Source: CAZTJA01 sp964613745 (GTDB taxonomy: Bacteria; Desulfobacterota; Desulfomonilia; Desulfomonilales; Desulfomonilaceae). Taken from it: a DNA stretch of 6,533 nt. The translations under genes and the position numbers were made by a program. Position 1 is the stretch's first letter. Every line of letters begins with the position of its first letter. The notes beneath the pieces are model-generated. The model searched no databases. It was not told where the DNA came from and saw nothing but the letters and a program-made list of their open reading frames with translations. The stretch covers positions 1 to 6,533 of the forward strand of contig CAZTJA010000134.1 of the NCBI GenBank assembly GCA_964613745.1. Direction: 5' to 3'. Positions 1-5,279 of this stretch are shown here, one piece after another.

Positions 1-884
1 CCCAGAGCTCTGAGAGTTCCGATTTCTTTTGTTCGATTTGCAACAGCTGAATACATGGTGACCATGGCTCCGAGAATTGCCCCTATACTAAAGAACGAAG
101 TCATGGCAATGCCCAATATTCGAATAAATTTGGACATTACTTCAGATTGTTCTTTGTAGAATTGGGTCTCTCGTTTGACCTGAACCGATAATCTTGGATC
201 GCTTTCCAGTATGCTGCGAAGTTTATGAAAACTGTTAGACCCAGGAACCCGCAAGATCACACTTGAATATGCATTGCGCCTGAAAGCCGACATGAGCTGT
301 TCGGCATCTACCCATAACTCTGAGTCAAATGCAGAGCCTCCCGCCTCCAGGGTTCCCACGACATTCCAGTCCACCATGGCGAACCTCAGTGCTCCACCTA
401 AATGCGCGCCCTGTATTGAAGAGGCTACATTTTTTCCCGCAACTACTTCACGAGATCCAGGTGTAAATGCCCTTCCATGAGTCAATTTGAGCTGCGGTCG
501 TATGTCAAAGGAGTGAGCGCCAACCCCTCGGACGACCACGTTTGTGGGCTTGCCCTCCGGACCTTTGGGCAGAGTCACCAAAACGAGCACTTCTTTTGAA
601 GCTAAGGGCTCTCCTTTTGCATTTTGCTCAACTTCCGGCTGTATTTCGATTATGGATGCAGCAGACCTCTCAATGACACTCGAAACCTCAGTGTCCGCGG
701 AGCCCCTTAAGACGATCACGTTATCTTTGTGTCCCGTCTGCACCAGCGTTTTTTCCAAGCCCGCGGCCAACATGAGGACGGCTGCAAAAACGAAGGTCAC
801 CATTGCCATTCCTCCGGCGGTAAGAATGGTGGTGAGTTTCCTCGTCCATAAATTTCGGATACTATAACTTATGGGAACCGCCAA
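1..884 (-). CDS. ABC transporter permease, MacB/FtsX type (C-terminus beyond window)
   Basis: This is the membrane subunit of a MacB/FtsX-like ABC transporter, a family that uses ATP-driven conformational change to move lipoproteins, peptides or drugs at the inner membrane or periplasm. Read from the minus strand, the frame is open from 884 to the window edge, giving 294 residues. An N-terminal motif (SIRNLWTRKL, about 8-17) leads into a first membrane helix at about 19-43. A periplasmic MacB_PCD-like domain follows at about 45-245, then a second helix at about 252-278, and the characteristic cytoplasmic motif ANRTKEIGTLRALG at 281-294. Family members are usually near 400 residues, so about 100 residues with the last two helices should lie outside. 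I chose the TTG at 884 because AAGGGG sits 9 bases upstream and the protein then begins as family members do. It starts 13 bases after lipB, so it is probably translated from the same mRNA. The ATPase partner is not in the window and may be further left. The substrate is unknown. Family assignment is firm. Confidence 0.9.
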   Translation of the reverse strand, partial: MAVPISYSIRNLWTRKLTTILTAGGMAMVTFVFAAVLMLAAGLEKTLVQTGHKDNVIVLRGSADTEVSSVIERSAASIIEIQPEVEQNAKGEPLASKEVLVLVTLPKGPEGKPTNVVVRGVGAHSFDIRPQLKLTHGRAFTPGSREVVAGKNVASSIQGAHLGGALRFAMVDWNVVGTLEAGGSAFDSELWVDAEQLMSAFRRNAYSSVILRVPGSNSFHKLRSILESDPRLSVQVKRETQFYKEQSEVMSKFIRILGIAMTSFFSIGAILGAMVTMYSAVANRTKEIGTLRAL

Positions 885-893
885 TAGACTTGG

Positions 894-899
894 CCCCTT
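894..899 (-). promoter_or_regulatory. Ribosome binding site of the ABC permease, overlapping lipB stop
   Basis: AAGGGG on the minus strand shares two bases with the TAA stop of lipB (898-900) and lies 9 bases before the TTG at 884. It supports this non-ATG start and suggests translational coupling, because ribosomes ending lipB would be placed at the permease start. Confidence 0.65.
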
Positions 900-1578
900 A
901 TTTAGCTTGAGCTAACATGCAGTTAAATTGATACACATCCATTGAAACAAGTTGTTCCCCGAAGAAGATGCTGAACGAATCCGCTAAGACTCTTTTTGTG
1001 ATATGCATGTCAATGCTCTTATTCAGTTGATTAATGGATACCATTCGTATGCCCGGCATTCCACAGGCAACCATGAACCGGCAAGGGTCAAAATCCAGCG
1101 CTACATTCAAACTGAAACCGTGATGAGCTATCCGTTTGTTTATCTTTACTCCTATTGATGCCAATTTACGGCTCTCGTCAATCCAGATCCCTGGTTTGCC
1201 GCTAAGGCTTACGGCCTGAATCCCTAGTTTTGCCAAAGAGTCGAGTAGTATCAGTTCCAATAGGTTTACGTAGGTACGAGCACTCAAATTCCGCCTGCGC
1301 AAATCTACAATTGGATATGCAACCAGCTGCCCCGGTCCATGGTACGTTGCTTGTCCTCCGCGATCGGTGGATACCACATCAATGGCTGTTTGCGAGAAGA
1401 CCTCCTGGTCATGAATCGCACGAGCCTTGTCGGTGCGAGCTCCTAATGTGATCACGCTCCTGTGCTCCGTATACAGGACTAGATCGGGAAGACGACCTCG
1501 AATCTTTGCTTCCACAATCCGTTTCTGAAATTCCCAACATTTGGAGTAGTCGGTTGTTCCGATATCGAGAAGGATCAT
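898..1578 (-). CDS. lipB: Octanoyl-[acyl-carrier-protein]:protein octanoyltransferase LipB
   Basis: LipB (EC 2.3.1.181) moves an octanoyl group from acyl carrier protein to the lipoyl domains of 2-oxoacid dehydrogenases or to glycine-cleavage H protein, in the cytoplasm; LipA then inserts sulfur to make lipoate. The 226-residue protein has normal family length. Visible signatures are RGGQATYHGPGQL at 73-85 (the LipB signature), KLASIGVKI from 138, HHGFSLNV at 152-159 and ACGMPG at 171-176. By family knowledge Lys138 and Cys172 are the catalytic pair and both are present. The start at 1578 fits the family N-terminus (LDIGTTDY). No good Shine-Dalgarno precedes it, only a weak AAGA within the 6 bases between a TATAAT box and the ATG. 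The upstream thiolase ends 104 bases away, past a hairpin. The downstream permease starts 13 bases after the stop. lipA is not present. Assignment is secure. Confidence 0.96.
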   Translation of the reverse strand: MILLDIGTTDYSKCWEFQKRIVEAKIRGRLPDLVLYTEHRSVITLGARTDKARAIHDQEVFSQTAIDVVSTDRGGQATYHGPGQLVAYPIVDLRRRNLSARTYVNLLELILLDSLAKLGIQAVSLSGKPGIWIDESRKLASIGVKINKRIAHHGFSLNVALDFDPCRFMVACGMPGIRMVSINQLNKSIDMHITKRVLADSFSIFFGEQLVSMDVYQFNCMLAQAK

Positions 1579-1584
1579 GTTCTT

Positions 1585-1613
1585 ATTATAAGAGGGAAAG
1601 ATCGGACCGTCGA
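1585..1613 (-). promoter_or_regulatory. Candidate promoter for lipB (possibly leaderless)
   Basis: On the minus strand TCGACG (1608-1613, 4 of 6 matches to the -35 consensus) is followed after 17 bases by a perfect TATAAT (1585-1590). A start of transcription 7 bases further would fall on the A of the lipB ATG at 1578. That implies a leaderless lipB mRNA, unless the true promoter lies further upstream. This is a prediction from sequence matching only. Confidence 0.5.
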
Positions 1614-1648
1614 CGAGTTGATACTGTTGGAATGAAGCGTGTCATTGA

Positions 1649-1671
1649 GGAGCCCTCTCGCGGAAGGCTCC
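1649..1671 (-). terminator. Hairpin between the thiolase gene and lipB, possible weak terminator
   Basis: GGAGCC (1649-1654) pairs with GGCTCC (1666-1671). After one mismatch the inner TCT and GGA can add three pairs around a CGC loop. It begins 11 bases past the thiolase stop, the usual place for a terminator. On the minus strand the bases after the stem (TCAATGACA) are not a T-run, so it is not a classical intrinsic terminator. It could instead stabilise the 3' end or act with Rho. Confidence 0.4.
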
Positions 1672-1682
1672 CAAAATGCGTA

Positions 1683-2867
1683 TTAAACCTTTTCCACTAT
1701 TATCGCCGCTCCCATGCCGCCACCGACGCAGAGAGTAGCCAAGCCTTTTTTTACATTTTCTCTCTTTTTCATTTCATGGAGCAGCGTCGTCAGAATTCTT
1801 GCTCCTGAGGCCCCGATTGGATGCCCAAGAGCAATAGCTCCGCCGTTGACGTTTACCTTTTCCATGTCAAAGTTCAGATCCTTACCCACCGCAAGGCATT
1901 GAGCCGCAAAAGCTTCGTTGGCCTCTATGAGATCAATGTCGGACAACTGAAGCCCAGAATTTTCGAGGGCTTTTCTCACGGCAGGAATCGGGCCGACTCC
2001 CATTATTTTGGGATCTACCCCGGCAGAAGCGTAACCAAGCACCTTTACCATCGGTTTCATGCCGAGACTTTCCGCTTTTTCTCGCGCCATGACCAAAATT
2101 GCAGCTGCCCCGTCGTTTATTCCCGAAGCGTTGCCCGCGGTAACCGAACCATCTTTTTTGAAAGCTGGTTTTAGCTTTCCAACCGTCTCAGGAGTGCTGC
2201 CGAATCTTGGATGTTCATCCGTGTCAAAGATCTTCGGGTCGCCTTTGCGTTGAGGAATCGAAACGGGTACGATTTCGTCTTTGAATCTGCCCGCTTTTAT
2301 AGCAGCTTCCGCACGATTTTGACTCAACACCCCCATCTCGTCCTGCTGAGAGCGAGTAATTCCAAACTCTTCGGCAACATTCTCGGCCGTCACGCCCATA
2401 TGATAATTGTTAAATGCGTCCCATAGGCCATCCGTGATCATGAGGTCCACGAGGGCGTCATCATTCATCCTGGCACCCCATCGAGCTTTCTTCAGTGCGT
2501 ATGGGGCAGCGGACATGTTCTCAGTGCCGCCGGCTATTATCGTATCGGAATCCCCGGCTTTGATGATCGAAGCTGCAAGGGAAACCGACCGCAAACCCGA
2601 TGCACAGACTTTGTTTATGGTCATTGCAGGAACGTCCTTGGGAATTCCTGCTTTAATGAGCACTTGGCGCGCTACGTTTTGACCGAGCCCTGCCTGAAGC
2701 ACGCACCCGAAGATCAGTTCGTTAACCAAAGAAGCATCGAGTCCCGTTCGGTTCAGCAGTTCTTTAACGACCAAAGTGCCCAACTCGACTGCAGAAACTC
2801 CGGTCAGTGCGCCTCCAAAAGAGCCTACGGGAGTTCTGACGGCGTCGACTATTACCACATCTCTCAT
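1683..2867 (-). CDS. Acetyl-CoA C-acetyltransferase (biosynthetic-type thiolase)
   Basis: This cytoplasmic thiolase (EC 2.3.1.9 most likely) reversibly condenses two acetyl-CoA to acetoacetyl-CoA, serving fatty-acid or butyrate breakdown or polyhydroxybutyrate and ketone-body synthesis. With the start at 2867 it has 394 residues, the standard length. Conserved parts are RTPVGSFGG at 11-19, INKVCASG with nucleophile Cys88, the HMG triplet at 156-158, NEAFA at 317-321, GHPIGASGAR with His349, and CVGGGMG with Cys380. The Cys-His-Cys catalytic set is complete. Met158 and Met289 match positions typical of short-chain (acetoacetyl-CoA) thiolases, which favours EC 2.3.1.9 over long-chain 3-ketoacyl-CoA thiolase. 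An ATG 15 bases upstream (2882) is in frame, but GGAGG lies 8 bases before the 2867 ATG and the family starts MRDVVIVDAVRTP, so 2867 is preferred. No hydroxyacyl-CoA dehydrogenase, enoyl hydratase or CoA-transferase adjoins it, so the pathway direction cannot be read from context. A choice among atoB, phaA and thl names is not supported. Confidence 0.95.
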   Translation of the reverse strand: MRDVVIVDAVRTPVGSFGGALTGVSAVELGTLVVKELLNRTGLDASLVNELIFGCVLQAGLGQNVARQVLIKAGIPKDVPAMTINKVCASGLRSVSLAASIIKAGDSDTIIAGGTENMSAAPYALKKARWGARMNDDALVDLMITDGLWDAFNNYHMGVTAENVAEEFGITRSQQDEMGVLSQNRAEAAIKAGRFKDEIVPVSIPQRKGDPKIFDTDEHPRFGSTPETVGKLKPAFKKDGSVTAGNASGINDGAAAILVMAREKAESLGMKPMVKVLGYASAGVDPKIMGVGPIPAVRKALENSGLQLSDIDLIEANEAFAAQCLAVGKDLNFDMEKVNVNGGAIALGHPIGASGARILTTLLHEMKKRENVKKGLATLCVGGGMGAAIIVEKV

Positions 2868-2875
2868 GTAACAAA

Positions 2876-2880
2876 CCTCC
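2876..2880 (-). promoter_or_regulatory. Ribosome binding site that sets the thiolase start
   Basis: A full GGAGG on the minus strand lies 8 bases before the ATG at 2867. It overlaps the alternative upstream ATG (2880-2882), so that ATG lies in the binding site itself and is unlikely to be used. Confidence 0.8.
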
Positions 2881-2893
2881 ATTTTTGGTTTTA

Positions 2894-2922
2894 TGTATAT
2901 CTACGAGCTGCAGAGATCTGAA
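2894..2922 (-). promoter_or_regulatory. Weak candidate promoter for the thiolase gene
   Basis: On the minus strand TTCAGA (2917-2922) and TATACA (2894-2899) are 17 bases apart, each with 4 of 6 matches to the sigma-70 consensus. Transcription would start near 2887, leaving a 20-base leader that includes the GGAGG site. The alternative is read-through from the binding-protein gene, which ends 76 bases upstream of the thiolase start. No terminator is visible between the two. Confidence 0.3.
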
Positions 2923-2943
2923 CGTAAGCATGAATCGGCAGGA

Positions 2944-3957
2944 TCAGTGCAACGGCTTCATGTTTTTCTCTCTGTAATACTGGAGCGCGCCGTTGTGTAC
3001 GGGTATAGTTAGGCCTTCCAGTGCTTGCTCAAGTGACACATTAGAACAGGCTGGGTGAGCTTTGGCAAGCTGATCTACATTCTCGAAAAGTGTTTTCGTT
3101 AATTCATACACAACTTCCCTGTCTAGGGAGGCCGCCACTCCAAGTATGCTCATCTGACCTATCGAGTAAGCATTCGAGACCTGCCCCGGATAGGTATTCT
3201 CCGGGATTACATGCCTGAAAAAATATTTCTTGAATTCTTCGTTACCTGCCGGAATCTGGTTGTCCAAAATTTCCAAAAGCGACACCGGTGGTTTCGTTTC
3301 CGCAAAAAGAGTTGCGATCACCGGGATTGGAAGTCCTCCCATCATTATCAGCCCTTGAACCTGTCCACGCTTGAGAGCCTCTGCTGCGGCCGTGTTGGTT
3401 AACGGTTTCAGAAGAGGTTTTTTTCTGGTGCTTTTGAGGTTTTTAAAAAGAATATCCGCTATGTACTTGCTTCCGCTATCCTGCAGTTCAACCGCTACAT
3501 TGAGATTCTGTAGGTCTTCAATTGTCCCTGAAACAACCTTGTTCGACCGAACGAGAAAATGCATTATATCCGGCCAAAGAACGCCTATTGCCTGAAGCTC
3601 AGGGACGGCCTTCCCTTTGAATATTCCCTCTCCCTTGTGAGCCAAGGAACCGAATAGATTATCCACCAATATCATGTCGGCATCTGCAATTCGAATGGCC
3701 TCGATATTTTCAATGGATCCTTCGGAAATTGCCGCAGAAACTCTGATGCCCATATCCTTGAGCTTGGTGGTCCATAGAGAAGCCATGCCCAAACCGGCTT
3801 GATAATAGGTGCTCCCCGGCATGCCGGTTGCCATCAGGACGGAAATAGTGGCCGTGTCCTTTTGAGCTCGGCTTACATCAGCGCATAGCGCAACTATTAC
3901 TATACAGATCAGCGGAACTACTTTATACTTTACATGCATAGACTTGAAATAAATCAT
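2944..3957 (-). CDS. TRAP transporter solute-binding protein, TAXI family
   Basis: TAXI-family proteins are periplasmic receptors that hand organic acids or similar solutes to a fused TRAP membrane subunit, with uptake driven by an ion gradient. This 337-residue product has a basic start and hydrophobic segment (about 11-26), then a likely signal-peptidase site after SRA (29-31). Family features visible are the ligand-loop ATGMPGSTYYQAG (43-55), EGSIENIEAIRIADADM (79-95, matching the usual GGSVENL...GEADL), a GSKYIADIL segment (162-170), and the C-terminal PVHNGALQYYREKN (319-332). Two in-frame ATGs compete. The first (3957) lacks a Shine-Dalgarno; the second (3939, residue 7) also has only a weak CAAG, but gives a neater signal peptide (basic residues, then the hydrophobic core). 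The real protein may therefore be 331 residues. No TRAP membrane subunit is nearby, so this is an orphan receptor within the window. The ligand is unknown. Confidence 0.85.
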   Translation of the reverse strand: MIYFKSMHVKYKVVPLICIVIVALCADVSRAQKDTATISVLMATGMPGSTYYQAGLGMASLWTTKLKDMGIRVSAAISEGSIENIEAIRIADADMILVDNLFGSLAHKGEGIFKGKAVPELQAIGVLWPDIMHFLVRSNKVVSGTIEDLQNLNVAVELQDSGSKYIADILFKNLKSTRKKPLLKPLTNTAAAEALKRGQVQGLIMMGGLPIPVIATLFAETKPPVSLLEILDNQIPAGNEEFKKYFFRHVIPENTYPGQVSNAYSIGQMSILGVAASLDREVVYELTKTLFENVDQLAKAHPACSNVSLEQALEGLTIPVHNGALQYYREKNMKPLH

Positions 3958-4245
3958 AATTACATAGCAAGCAAATGCAGCTCGGCACGACTTTAAGGTT
4001 GAATTTTAACGGAGTTTCGCTTTATTTTCTCCCAAGTTCGTACCCGAGCCTTTCTCTGAATTTGTCGGCGATAATCGGTGAGTTTAAACGAGACCGGCGG
4101 CAGTATCAAAAGAATTTTCGTTTTTTTGATGGAATTTCTTGCTCTTAGTAGTCTCAGAACTTATGAGATTCAGCAAAGGATCGTTTGCATACTAAGTCGC
4201 AGGAGTCTTTTTGAAAAAAATGTATGTTTCTTTGAAAGGAAAATA
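3958..4245. other. Divergent intergenic region without a convincing gene
   Basis: This 288-base stretch separates the minus-strand receptor gene from the plus-strand CAP gene and must hold regulatory sequence for both. I found no strong promoter pair. The best for the CAP gene is TTGCTC (4139-4144) and TATGAG (4162-4167), 17 bases apart, with only 3 and 4 matches. A plus-strand frame from a GTG at 4078 runs into the CAP gene, but its 56 extra residues look non-coding and would bury the signal peptide. A 27-codon minus-strand open stretch (about 4025-4105) has no start codon. The part just before the CAP gene is rich in A and T. Confidence 0.6.
4234..4240 (+). promoter_or_regulatory. Ribosome binding site that sets the CAP protein start
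   Basis: GAAAGGA lies 5 bases before the ATG at 4246. It selects this start over the GTG at 4078, and the protein then begins directly with a signal peptide. Confidence 0.75.
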
Positions 4246-4785
4246 ATGTTTTTACGAATCGTTCTAGGAGCAGTATTTGCGGCATGCTTGGGAATCCTGC
4301 AAATGCCACATGTTTCTTTCGCACAACAGAGCGGTAAAGGGGCCGGAAGACACGTCAAAGAACTCAAGACCTCCGAATCGGAGATACTGAAGAGAACCAA
4401 TGAAGTTCGAAAGCAGAACAATCTGCCTGAGTTTCAGTCGAGTCCGGCCCTTCAATATCTTGCGGCGAATCATACACGGAATATGTGCGACTCGCAGAAA
4501 CTTAGCCATGAATCAGAGCTTTTTCCTGAAGGATGGAGAAAGTTCAATGAAAGATTGGACAAGATCAAGGTGAAAATGGGTGCCGAAAATGTTGCTCTTC
4601 GCACACTGGAATCGGATCCTAAGTGGGCTAAAGAAGTAGTATCGAACTGGATGAAAAGTCCTGGACACAAGAAAAATATACTCAATCCTGAGTTTACATT
4701 TATCGGCATTGGAGCGGCCGCTTGCGGTAAGGACCTGGGCTATGCCACGCAGGTTTTCTCAAACAAAGAAGGGCGAGTGCCTTGA
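4246..4785 (+). CDS. Secreted CAP-domain (SCP/PR-1-like) protein
   Basis: The product is a 179-residue exported protein with one CAP domain (cysteine-rich secretory, antigen 5, PR-1 superfamily; bacterial YkwD-like branch). The biochemical role of bacterial members is mostly unknown. A signal peptide covers about 1-26 (short basic start, hydrophobic 5-20, likely cleavage after SFA). The domain covers about 43-173: a first helix with ILKRTNEVRKQNNLPEF (47-63), ALQYLAANHTRNM (68-80), LSHES with His88, GAENVA with Glu114, the bacterial signature SPGHKKNILNPEFTFIGIG (138-156), and GYATQVF (165-171). That last segment corresponds to the GHYTQ motif of eukaryotic members, with Tyr in place of His. 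Cys81 and Cys160 could form a disulfide in the periplasm. FAAC at 11-14 resembles a poor lipobox, but Phe at -3 argues for ordinary signal-peptidase cleavage. The next gene, a lipoprotein, begins 72 bases downstream from its own promoter. Confidence 0.88.
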   Translation: MFLRIVLGAVFAACLGILQMPHVSFAQQSGKGAGRHVKELKTSESEILKRTNEVRKQNNLPEFQSSPALQYLAANHTRNMCDSQKLSHESELFPEGWRKFNERLDKIKVKMGAENVALRTLESDPKWAKEVVSNWMKSPGHKKNILNPEFTFIGIGAAACGKDLGYATQVFSNKEGRVP

Positions 4786-4811
4786 GATTCAAATCAGATC
4801 ACACATATAAT
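4782..4811 (+). promoter_or_regulatory. Strong candidate sigma-70 promoter for the lipoprotein gene
   Basis: TTGAGA (4782-4787, 5 of 6 matches) is followed after 18 bases by a perfect TATAAT (4806-4811). The -35 box overlaps the TGA stop of the CAP gene (4783-4785). Transcription would begin near 4818, giving a leader of about 40 bases before the GTG start at 4858. This is the best promoter match in the window. It suggests the lipoprotein, and perhaps the MFS gene after it, can be expressed independently of the CAP gene. Confidence 0.65.
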
Positions 4812-4844
4812 AGAATAGTTGTTTTGTTTACTTCAGGAGCGCGG

Positions 4845-4850
4845 AAGGGG
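4845..4850 (+). promoter_or_regulatory. Ribosome binding site that sets the lipoprotein GTG start
   Basis: AAGGGG lies 7 bases before the GTG at 4858. It is the same hexamer found before the TTG start of the ABC permease. It supports GTG over the in-frame TTG at 4819, which would lengthen the protein by 13 residues and displace the signal peptide. Confidence 0.7.
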
Positions 4851-4857
4851 TTTCCCA

Positions 4858-5184
4858 GTGCATTGGAGTTTCACTTTTATTTTGATTTTACTGGTTTCCA
4901 TTTGGATTTCCGGGTGCTCCAGGGTAACTCCGCAGACAAAGTCGGTGCCCGTGGAGCCTAAGATCCATGAAGAAGATATACGTGAACAGGGTACAGCCGC
5001 ACCAAGAGTCGAGGAGTCTCAGCCACAGTATTCGCCTGCTCCATTCCCAGGTTCGAGTCCCGGCACTCTTGACCAACCGCCCACAGGTGGGGAAAACGGT
5101 CCAAAGCAGCCGCGACGTTTCATTTGGCGTGACAAGAAGGGATCTAAAAGTTGGGAATCACCATTGAACGAAAGTTCCGAGTAG
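4858..5184 (+). CDS. Small proline-rich lipoprotein of unknown function
   Basis: I do not recognise a family. With the GTG start the product has 108 residues. It opens with a lipoprotein signal peptide: hydrophobic residues 5-17, then the lipobox ISGC with Cys20 as the lipidated residue. Ser21 at position +2 is compatible with outer-membrane sorting by the E. coli rule. The mature part (about 89 residues) is low in hydrophobic residues and rich in Pro, Glu, Gln, Ser and Gly (proline-dense at about 59-84). It ends with a charged patch containing PRRFIWRDKKGSKSW (85-99). It is probably disordered and may be a tether or linker with its functional contact at the basic, Trp-containing C-terminal end; this is inference. 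The coding case rests on the RBS, the promoter, the textbook lipobox and the position between real genes. The MFS gene begins 95 bases downstream. Confidence 0.75.
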   Translation: MHWSFTFILILLVSIWISGCSRVTPQTKSVPVEPKIHEEDIREQGTAAPRVEESQPQYSPAPFPGSSPGTLDQPPTGGENGPKQPRRFIWRDKKGSKSWESPLNESSE

Positions 5185-5205
5185 GAACTCTGAATATAAC
5201 AGTTC
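5185..5205. repeat. Short imperfect inverted repeat after the lipoprotein gene
   Basis: GAACT (5185-5189) and AGTTC (5201-5205) face each other across an 11-base AT-rich spacer directly after the lipoprotein stop codon. The stem is only 5 pairs and no T-run follows, so it is not a convincing terminator. It might be a weak operator or simply chance. Without a terminator here, read-through from the lipoprotein promoter into the MFS gene is plausible. Confidence 0.2.
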
Positions 5206-5268
5206 TCTAATAGTAATTCGGTTGAATAGTAAAGCCGACTGATGAAAGTTTACGTTTTATTTATTTTC

Positions 5269-5272
5269 GGAG
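5269..5272 (+). promoter_or_regulatory. Ribosome binding site of the MFS transporter gene
   Basis: GGAG lies 7 bases before the ATG at 5280. No stop codon separates the site from the start, and no good promoter was found in the 95-base gap after the lipoprotein gene. Confidence 0.6.
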
Positions 5273-5279
5273 TGTATTA

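Noticed and set aside
274..867. Two plus-strand open frames (274-480 and 544-867) at the left end
   Set aside because: They lie antisense to the minus-strand ABC permease, whose frame is open throughout and carries clear family motifs. Their translations show no protein-like features.
2868..2882. Thiolase start at the upstream ATG (2882)
   Set aside because: That ATG overlaps the GGAGG that serves the ATG at 2867, and thiolases begin at the later position.
4078..4245. A longer version of the CAP protein starting at GTG 4078
   Set aside because: The ATG at 4246 has a well-placed GAAAGGA and begins a normal signal peptide. The extra 56 residues would bury that signal and look non-coding.
4819..4857. 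Lipoprotein start at TTG 4819
   Set aside because: It falls at about the predicted transcription start, has no RBS, and would put 13 polar and charged residues before the signal peptide. GTG 4858 has AAGGGG at proper spacing.
5249..5278. TTTACG and TGTATT as a promoter for the MFS gene
   Set aside because: Both boxes are weak (4 of 6), the -10 overlaps the RBS-to-start spacer, and transcription would begin inside the coding sequence even though a good RBS lies upstream.
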